A stretch of 64,000 nt of DNA. It comes from Sphaerulina vaccinii (lineage: Eukaryota > Ascomycota > Dothideomycetes > Mycosphaerellales > Mycosphaerellaceae). Positions 56,331 through 64,000 of the stretch are shown here, piece by piece. Every line of letters starts with the position of its first letter. The first letter of the stretch is position 1. Below the pieces are notes generated by a model, which was given only the letters and a program-made list of their open reading frames with translations, was not told the DNA's origin and did no database searches. The position numbers and the translations under genes were made by a program. The stretch covers positions 2,976,001-3,040,000 of the forward strand of contig JAKUDP010000002.1 in assembly GCA_022570795.1 (NCBI GenBank). The letters are read 5' to 3'.

Positions 56331-58543
56331 ATGCGTACTGCAGCAGCACAATTCGACGACATCCCAGGCCAGCTTCCTGAGTCTAAAGTCCCTGATGAGG
56401 TGGACAACGCCAGCATTGGACAAGCTACAATCGAGAAGCTTAACGACCTCAAGAAACATGATCTGGCACCTTTCGCTATTTGGCGAGATCTCTTGTCGCT
56501 CACCGATACCTTCCGTACATTTCAGAGTGCTGAGACCGTGCTCGATCACTTCACCAAGCGTCGCGTCGAGAAGCATTGCTCAGAGTTCCGCTTGAGCGAG
56601 GAGAATAGCCCCAGGCGCATAGACATTCCAAATCCTCCTACGAGCTGGCTGGATTTTGATGTGGCTTTTACTGTCAAGGATGATGAATTGGTCGGCAATG
56701 GCGCTGGAGTTGTATCAGTGATGCATACGGCGAGTGGCGACTGGAAAATATGGATGCTACGAACGTGGCTTGAGAATTATGAGAGCCATGGCCATCCTGA
56801 CAGGTCAGATGCGGCCAGTGGTACCGACCTCGCGATTAGTGACGATGATCAAGTATACGAAGCTGCAATAGTAGGTGGTGAGTCGCATTCCCACAATCTT
56901 CTACAATTTGTGCGATACTCTGCTAGCTGAACATCTTTGCATCCAGGAGGTCAAGGAGGTCTCGGCGTTGCAGGCAGGTAAGCGGTAGTAGGCCAAAATC
57001 ATCCCCATTTCCGAATGTCTCACTGAGCTTGAGCCTTCTGTGGCAACAAGCTCACAGACAACCCTACTAGACACATTGCGCGTTGTTCAGAGATACTTGC
57101 TTACCTTCTACCTGCTACTTTTGTAGGCTCCAAGCACTTGGAATTCGTAACATTCTCTTCGACGAGCGACCTCTCATCGGAGATTCATGGGGCCACCGAT
57201 ACGATTCTCTGAAGTGGCATACCATCAAGGAGTACGGTAACCTGCCACTTGGACGGACCTTCCATGAGGAGGACCCAGACCTGCTTCCAAAACAGCGCAT
57301 TGCATCCGGGTACAAAGAGTGGTCATTGAAGCACAAGCTTAACGTGCGCGAGAACACTCGGATTGTCAAGGCTGCGTGGGACGAGTCGAGCCGGACTTGG
57401 TCGATTGAAGGAAAGACTGCATCTGGCACTCGCATGTGGAAGTCCAAAAATCTCGTGTTAACCATTGGGCCTGGTCACAAGACGCCAGTGTCGCCTGAAT
57501 GGGCAACACCAGAGAAGATCAAAGCTAGTGGGTACACTGGCACGATCATGCATTCAACCAGCTATCATAACCCGGACGTCTTTGCCAACAAGCGAGGAAT
57601 CGTCGTCGGTACTGCCAATACTGCACACGATGTCGCTGAAGACATGGTAAGCAGTAGTAGCACAAAGGCATCCCCTCTTTCCCATGCTCACTAAGCTTGA
57701 GCCTGCTAAGGCGACAGGCTCGGAGACAGATCTGCTAAGACACGTTTTCGCTTTTCAGAGATACTTGCTTACCTTCTACCTATTACTTTTGCAGGCAAAC
57801 TTGAACATGAACGTAACAATGGTCCAGAGGTCTCCCACTTTCATCTTTTCAGGAGAGTGGCTAGTCAAGAGCGAAGCTGCAGCCTATCATCGTGGCAAGC
57901 CGACTGAGCTATCAGACAGCCAGGATATCACGAGACCCAACAAGATACTACGAGAGATTGCCAATCGCAGTGTACACAATCTGATCAAGCAACACCCAGA
58001 ATTATTCGATCGACTCGAAAGTGCTGGGTTCAAAGTCGATCGCTACGGAGACTTGTTCACTCACCTCTACATTCGCTTCGGCGGACATTACGTTAACATT
58101 GGAGCTTCCGACAGAATCATTGCAGGCGAGATCAAAGTCAAGACTTCAGCAGTGAAAGGTCTGAATGCAGAAGGACTACAGTTTGAGGATGGCACTGAGG
58201 TTCCAGCTGATCTAATCGTGCTTGCGACTGGTTTCGATCATGACTTTCGGGAGGACGCTGCTCAGATTCTGGGGAGAGCTGTGGCGGATACAATGGATGA
58301 TTACTGGAGTCCTGATGCGGAGGGAGAGCTTAGAGGCTACGCTAGGTTTGCAGGTCGTGAGTATTATCTCGTTCTCAATTTGGTTTTGTGCCGAGCTGAC
58401 CGAATGTTTCATTAGATCCTTCATTGTACTACGGCGGTGGAGAGTGTCGATTCTCGAGGTTCTTTTCGAGATTCATTGCGCTTCAGATTCAGAAGGAGAT
58501 ATTGGGATATCCGTTGAGACCCTACCTCGAGGGCAGGAAGTGA
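56331..58543 (+). CDS. flavin-containing monooxygenase with an N-terminal SnoaL-like region
   Basis: Five exons (56331-56877, 56948-56978, 57127-57646, 57795-58356, 58416-58543) sum to 596 codons, 595 residues, with perfect phase. Residues ~1-175 resemble the NTF2/SnoaL-like extension of fungal YUCCA-type monooxygenases. The FAD motif VGGGQGGLGVAGR (~179-191) is assembled from three exons. GYTGTIMHSTSY (328-339) matches the FMO identifying sequence, and GIVVGTANTAHDVAEDM (to 366) is the NADPH Rossmann motif, with Ala where most members have Gly or Ser. LATGFDHDF and the final RFFSRFIALQIQ complete the family. Introns 2 and 4-side (56979-57126, 57647-57794) are introner-like elements of identical length. 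The substrate is unknown. The last gene before the RIP-mutated repeat block, it appears intact. Confidence 0.9.
56979..57126 (+). mobile_element. introner-like element, intron 2 of the monooxygenase gene
   Basis: This 148-nt intron starts GTAAGCGGTAGTAGGCC and ends CTTACCTTCTACCTGCTAC followed by TTTTGTAG. It carries CACTGAGCTTGAGCC and CAACAAGCTCAC as the inverted pair. Its last 41 bases differ at only three positions from the element 520 bases downstream. Confidence 0.85.
57647..57794 (+). mobile_element. introner-like element, intron 3 of the monooxygenase gene
   Basis: This 148-nt intron starts GTAAGCAGTAGTAGCAC and ends CTTACCTTCTACCTATTAC followed by TTTTGCAG. The central part (AAGCTTGAGCCTGCTAAGGC) is nearly identical to the ankyrin-gene element over CCTGCTAAGGCGACA. 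The stem here pairs GAGCC with GGCTC. Removal joins ...AEDM to ANLNMNV in phase 0. Confidence 0.85.
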
Positions 58544-58900
58544 AAGCAGTGAAGATCAGGCCAGTGGTGCATACAGCAATGTCTATATGGACGAAGTCGT
58601 GGAGACTAAACCTACATGATGAGCCTACAACACAGTATGTTCAATGAGGCATTACACTGTCTCGCATCACCACACCGGGGATATCTCCGACCCATGCACA
58701 TAGCGAAGGTTTCAAAACATCTCCTTCCCTCTTTCACTGTTTCCATCACTGCTTCGCTCTACTTCACATATCACGTTTCATGATTACAGACTTGGTCGCC
58801 CACAACACTCAAAGTCAGCCTGGCTGCGGTTCCGCTGCTACAAGCGGCAACATCTGCGTCTCTTTTCGGCGGCAGAATCGCGTTGCATAATTTGCACAAT
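58544..58900. other. transition from gene space to degraded repeat
   Basis: Normal base composition with CA/TG present. No gene. The change to RIP-type sequence occurs just after, around 58900-59030. Confidence 0.6.
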
Positions 58901-60270
58901 CCCGGCTCGACCTGCCCGGCGGTTTGCAACTATCGCTTAAGCCACCTAACGCCTTGCTAAGCTATGTTCCCGGCGCGTATCTAAGATAAGGCGCGTTATA
59001 ACCACTCTTCCCTTTTAGCAGTCCTAAGGCTATATACCTACCTAACTTTAAGATATATATAGTGCTCTAGCTATATCTATAATTTCTTCGAGTATTATAT
59101 ATTACTAAAATACCTCCTATTCGAAAGTAGTCTACGAAGTAGGCTATAAAAGTTAATAGTTATAAGTAGTATAGACGTTATAGAAAGCTATATACTAGCC
59201 TAATATAGAATAGTATAAAGTAATAGTAACTATAAGTAATATATTTTATTTATATTATAATAATACTAGTAGAGCGCTCTAATACTTACTATCGATACTA
59301 ATAGATTTTGTTTTAACGCCGAGCTTAGAGATTCTTATAGAAGTACTATAATATATAACTATAGTAGAGCTTAAAGTATTCTTTAACTAGATAGTTAAAA
59401 ATATAGAGTAAATAGCTCTATAGGCTAGTACTATCTATAATACTTTAGAATCTTAAAAATAGTATATAAGAAAGATACTAGCTAGAAACTCGACAAAAAT
59501 AATATTAAAAATATTAATAATATATATAAATTTATTTAAAGTTATTTATATAGAGCTAATATAAAAGCTATAGTTTATCTAGTATTATACTAAAAGTAAG
59601 TCTAAAACTTTCTACTAGCCTAAGCTAGTTTCTACTAGTATAGACTTTGTTTATTTACTCTATTTTCTTTATACTAGAGATCTAATAATCTACTCTAATA
59701 AGTACAAATAAGTATAATAGAAGTTCTTTATAATTATTTATATATTTACTAGGTTATAGCCGAGCTCTACTACTAAGTCTAGTAAAAGAAGAAGTAAAAA
59801 ACTATAGTAGTAGTAAATAGGCTAAGAACCTTAATTATTTAGATAAAAAGCTAGTAGATATTATAAAGCTTTAATATAGAGATATAGAACTCTATCTTAG
59901 CCTTAATAGTTATAGTTATACCTAATTTATAGTATAAGTATCGAAATAGAATAATAATATATATATCTATAATATATAGAAAGAGTCTTAATATATAATA
60001 GAAGTAGAAGCGTTAGATAGGAACTAACTATATTAATTATATTAGTTAGTTATAGGTTGTATCTCCTTCTAAGATATAGAGTATTAGATAAGTTATACAA
60101 CCTATTATTATATAACCTATATTATATATTCTAATCCCTAGGGGCTATTTCTTAGATAGTCTAACTAGACTATATTTTCTAATACTCCTACTTAGGCCAG
60201 ATAGTCCTTCTACTCTATATTCTAGTACTTATCCCTTATACAAACCTATTAGGCCCTAGGGGCCTAATAG
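58901..60270. repeat. A+T-rich RIP-mutated DNA beside the Copia relic
   Basis: From about 59000 the sequence is dominated by TA, with CA and TG dinucleotides almost absent over hundreds of bases (for example 59090-59280). That is the expected result of saturated CpA-to-TpA mutation on both strands. No frame survives. The inverted pair GGTTGTAT (60055-60062) and ATACAACC (60095-60102) may mark a remnant long terminal repeat of the adjacent element, but the ends are not definable. The part from 58901 to 59900 could be a second, unrelated element. Confidence 0.75.
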
Positions 60271-63200
60271 AGGCTAAGCAAGCTAGAGTTGTCTTATAAA
60301 CTCCTAGAATTAGGGACTATTCTTTAGCTTAGTTAACCTATCTGCAACTATCTCTTTTGTTAGAATATATACTACTACTATCCTCTATTACTACTAAAGT
60401 CTTCTAATATTATTATAAGCAATATTAATATACTTTGATCTTTTATAGGTATAGGCATCCTTAACAAGAGCCAAAGATACTTAGTTGTCTCCTATAATCT
60501 AAATAGGTCTAAGTTTATTTACTATATTAGAGTTTGCTTTAATAAGTAGTTAAAAAGAATATTCTCCTACTAGCTCTATATAGTCTATTTCCTTTAGAAG
60601 TACTACTAGGAATTAAGATTACTTAGTATATATATTTAGAGCTATATACTTAGCCTCTATAGTTAATATTACTATAGACTTCTATATCTTACTTATCTAA
60701 GATACTAGTACTCTATAGAGGAAGAAGATAGATCCGAGGATTAAGACTCTATCTGCCTTGTCTATTATATAGTTAGAGTCTAAATATCTAATAAGGCTTC
60801 TACTACCTTTTCTAAATATAAGTCCTAGGTCTAGGGACGACCTAAAGTATCTTACTAGTTTCTTTAGAGTATTTATATATCTTCTTATTAGGTTAGCTAT
60901 ATATAAGCTTAGTCTACTAAGAGCGAAAGTAATATCTAGTCTTATTATAACTATTAGCTATATCTATATATTTATCTAGCTTTAGTACTTCTAGTTAGTA
61001 TATCTTTTATTAAATAGGATTGCCTTAGTAAGGCTTTTATAACTATCTATTAGTAAGAGAGTTAGATAGGTATTTTCCTTAGTTATATTTAGCCTTATAA
61101 GGTTCTTTTAGATATAGTATTCTTAATTAAGCTTTAGAGTTCCTATAATTCTATCTTTTATTATTTTTATTTTAAGAATCTTTTCTAGCTCCTTTAGATC
61201 TTTAATTTTAAAGACCTTACTAAGCTATTTCTTAAACTAGAGAATATTCTTTAGCTCTAGTACTATAATAGGTATATTATCTATATAGGTTAGAACTATA
61301 ATTCTTCTTTCTCTATAGATAAGTAGGTATAGGTCGATCTCTAATTAATCGAATTCTATCTATTCTAGCTTTAAGACATAGAGTTTATTCTAGTCTCTTA
61401 CTACTTACTTAAGTTTATAAAGACTTTTTAGAATTTTTAGGACCTAGTTTAGTAGAACCTCTACTTCTAGAGGTAGGATTATATAAATATTTTCTTTTAG
61501 AAAGCTCTCTATAAATATATTATTTATATCTACTTAGTATATCTCTAAGTCCTTTTTATAAATAACTACTATAAATACTTTTAAAGTATTATACTTTATA
61601 GTTAGTATAAAGGTATCCTTAAAGTCTACTCTAAACTTCTAGGAGAACCTTCTAGTAACTAGTTTTATTTTAAACTTTTTAATAGCTCTACTAATTAATC
61701 TTTTTATATTAAAGACCTACCTAGATATTATAAAGTTTATACCCTTTAGTAGTATAACTAGCTTCTAGGTATAGTTACTATCTAAAGCTACTAGTTCTCT
61801 CTAGATTGCTTCTTTCTATATATAGCTTTATTTAGAATCCTATATTACCTCTTTATAGGACTTTGGAATAGGGACCTCTTGCTTTAAAGTAATATTAGGT
61901 TCGAGTACTATAAATACAACCTCCTCAATCTCTACTAAGGTTTCCTAGATACAATTCTTTTCTTCTTTAATTAGGCTAAGAAATACTTTATAATACTTTA
62001 AGTTAGGTATATTATCTTCTTTATTTCTCTACCTCTTTTAGAGGACCTACTTTATAACTATACTATAAGCTTTAGGTTTAGGTCCTTCTCTTTTATCTAA
62101 AAGAGATCTCCTTTTTTTCTAGAATTATACTTTTACTTCTAGTAGATTTTATATAATATCTAGATATTTTCTAATATATATATTTCTACTAGTCCCTTAA
62201 CGAACTTCGGTCGGCTAATTAGTCGGCTACTCTATTCCAATTTTCTCCTTCTAAAGCTATATATTTCTAGAGTTTTCTTCTTCTAGATCTATTCTCTAGT
62301 ACTTTTTCTTATTCTTCGGTAGAGGTCTAAGCTATATAAATAGTAGTTAATATTTAGTCGGGCCCCTAGGGCCCGACGGACTTTAGAACTCCTTCTATTT
62401 CTTTAGTTTCCTAACTAGTTTCCTAAATAGTATAATACTAGATTAGTTAAGCCTAGGAATATTTAACTCTAAATCTCCTCCTTTCTTATACTTAAACTAC
62501 TTAGTATTACTATAGGCTTTAATAGCCCCTATATTAGGCTCCTAGAAAAGCTATATTTTAGTAGTATTAGAATATAACCGACGAATATAGTATCCTTGCC
62601 TCTATTTATTAGTTTGTCTAATCTTATTCTAGCTAGCTAGAACTTCGGGTTTATATATACTACTACTCTATAGCCCTAGACTCTAAAGTATAATACTAGA
62701 GGTCTCTATTCTAAGAATGCCTCCTTAGATAAGACTTTAAATCTATTAATATCTAGCCTATTTAGAAAAGTATTCCTAATAATAATACTTACTTCTAGTA
62801 CCTTAGGCTAGAACTTAATTAGTATATTAGATTCTTCTAGTATTACTCTTACTCTTTCTTTAGAGGTCTAGATTAACTTTTTAATAACTCTATTCTAAAT
62901 AGAGTTATATACCTTAGTAGTATAGAAAGAGATTCTATTCTCTCTCTCCTACTATTTTAGTATAGTAAAAAGCTTCCTAGCTCTATTATTCCTTACTACT
63001 TAAAGAGAATTTCTAGATTAAAGCTCTACCTTCCTTTTCTATTAGTAGAGGGTAGGTAGTATATCTATTCTTAACTTTAGTAGGAAGGCCTACTTCTTTC
63101 TTAAGAAGTTATTAATAATTTTAAGCTACTACTTAAATTCTAATTTTAAAATAGGTAGGGGTCTATAGATATTAATAGATATAAGAGCTAGCCTTTAGGG

Positions 63201-64000
63201 CTTCTACTATATCTCTTTCCTTCTATACTACTTTATCTTTACTATTATATAGACTCTATATACCCTATACTCTTTTAGAATTAGTATTAGGCTCTTTAAA
63301 TCTAAAACCTAGTAAAGGTTCTTTACTACCTTTTCTCTAAAATATACAAGCTTTTAATACTAGAGCTCCTACTAATTCTAGGTACTCTCTAATATATAGA
63401 AAGTATATACTTTATCTATTAATTCCTATAAGAAGTATACTTAATTTCGGTCGAGCCTCTAGAGCCTAATAGACTTAGCTAGACTTTTATTAATCTTCTT
63501 AATAAATAGGACTCCTCCTAATATTCTTATCTAGATAACTACTTTTCTAGAGGCTAAAATAAGTATAAATTTTAGTAGTTAAATACCGAACTACTTACTA
63601 AACTAATTCTATAAAATAAGATTTACTCTAAGTCTAGGTATAAAAAGAATATCCCTTAGTATAATCTATTTGCTCTTCCTACCCCCTATTACTACTTTTC
63701 CTATATATATAGCTATTAGATAGCTACCTCTAACCTTAATCTACTTTCTAGCCTAAAGAGGCTTTAGTTCTTTAAAAAGTAATTCTTAGTTAGTTATATA
63801 GGTAGAAGTATAAGAGTTAAGTAGCTATTCTAATAGTCTATACTTGCCTTTAGCTTCTATAGTAGAGTAGGCTACTTTATTAATATCCTTATTCTTAGAT
63901 AGAGTCTAGGATAGGTCTAAAGTAGTTAGCGACTCTATATCTTATACTATAAAAGCTTTTTTTAGGTATTTCTTACTTAATTTCTTAAGAGATTATACTT
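60271..64000 (-). mobile_element. RIP-degraded Ty1/Copia-type retrotransposon, pol region, continuing past the window
   Basis: Reading the minus strand and ignoring stops, the pol domains appear in Copia order. Integrase C-terminal sequence lies at ~62520-62700 (FVGY-like). The start of the reverse transcriptase lies at ~61480-61840 (RWVF-x-IK, RR/KFRVDF-x-DTF, VDINN-x-F-ESFLKE). The catalytic block lies at ~61275-61300 (YIDNI where active copies have YVDD), followed by FKIKDLKELEKIL at ~61180-61215. The RNase H lies at ~60600-60810 (YLDSNY, TIEAKYIAL), and the pol end (IADRLTK-like) at ~60300-60340. Many stops and substitutions are C-to-T or G-to-A. The gag half and the other terminal repeat must lie beyond 64000. 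It cannot be autonomous. Confidence 0.88.

Noticed and set aside
44467..58543. A ribosomal-peptide biosynthetic cluster made of the repeat precursor, Zn2Cys6 regulator and flavin monooxygenase
   Set aside because: No UstY-type (DUF3328) oxidase, tyrosinase, methyltransferase or peptidase is seen. The intervening genes look unrelated, and the core units are too long for that class.

Overview
The window is nuclear DNA of a filamentous ascomycete, most likely a dothideomycete near Mycosphaerellales (inference). The evidence is short GT-AG introns of about 42-63 nt, gene-dense DNA of balanced base composition, fungal-only families (WW-annexin, Whi3/Scw1, NudE, Zn2Cys6 regulator), a set of near-identical structured introns that look like the introner-like elements (ILEs) known from Dothideomycetes, and a retroelement destroyed by RIP-type mutation. 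Gene models were built by hand: splice sites were placed so that phase and family-typical sequence continue across each junction.

Layout. 1-5 kb: a BTB-like gene (+) convergent with an ankyrin-repeat gene (-) carrying an ILE intron. 5.8-8.7 kb: a ZIP zinc transporter (+) and a secreted PAN/apple-like protein (-). 8.7-11.3 kb: no clear gene. 11.5-15.2 kb: TMEM208/SND2 (-) divergent from APC/C subunit CDC27 (+). 15.6-17.1 kb: a PhoD-type phosphatase gene (-) missing its centre, with another ILE intron. 17.9-22 kb: COX7 (+), a His/Ser-rich protein (-) and a WW-annexin (+). 25.3-27 kb: a Whi3/Scw1 RNA-binding protein. 28.4-32.4 kb: a STRAP-like WD40 protein (-) divergent from nudE (+). 34.2-41.2 kb: complete acetyl-CoA carboxylase ACC1.

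42-53 kb looks more accessory. It holds a frameshifted secreted protein, a type I membrane protein, a mitochondrial serine O-acyltransferase, a Kex2-processed repeat precursor with three ~76-residue units and an in-frame stop, a 25-bp minisatellite, a Zn2Cys6 regulator and a small Q-rich protein. 53-58.5 kb: an LRR-like protein (-), a lipocalin-like protein (+) and a flavin monooxygenase (+) with two ILE introns of identical length. From about 58.9 kb to the window end lies a very A+T-rich block almost devoid of CA/TG dinucleotides. It contains an inverted Copia-type pol relic (integrase, reverse transcriptase, RNase H) and continues past the window.

Functionally this is mostly housekeeping (fatty-acid synthesis, mitosis, respiration, sulfur amino acids, zinc uptake, dynein transport). 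The most notable signals are the four related introner-like introns in three unrelated genes and the Kex2-processed repeat precursor. No coherent biosynthetic or defence cluster is supported.
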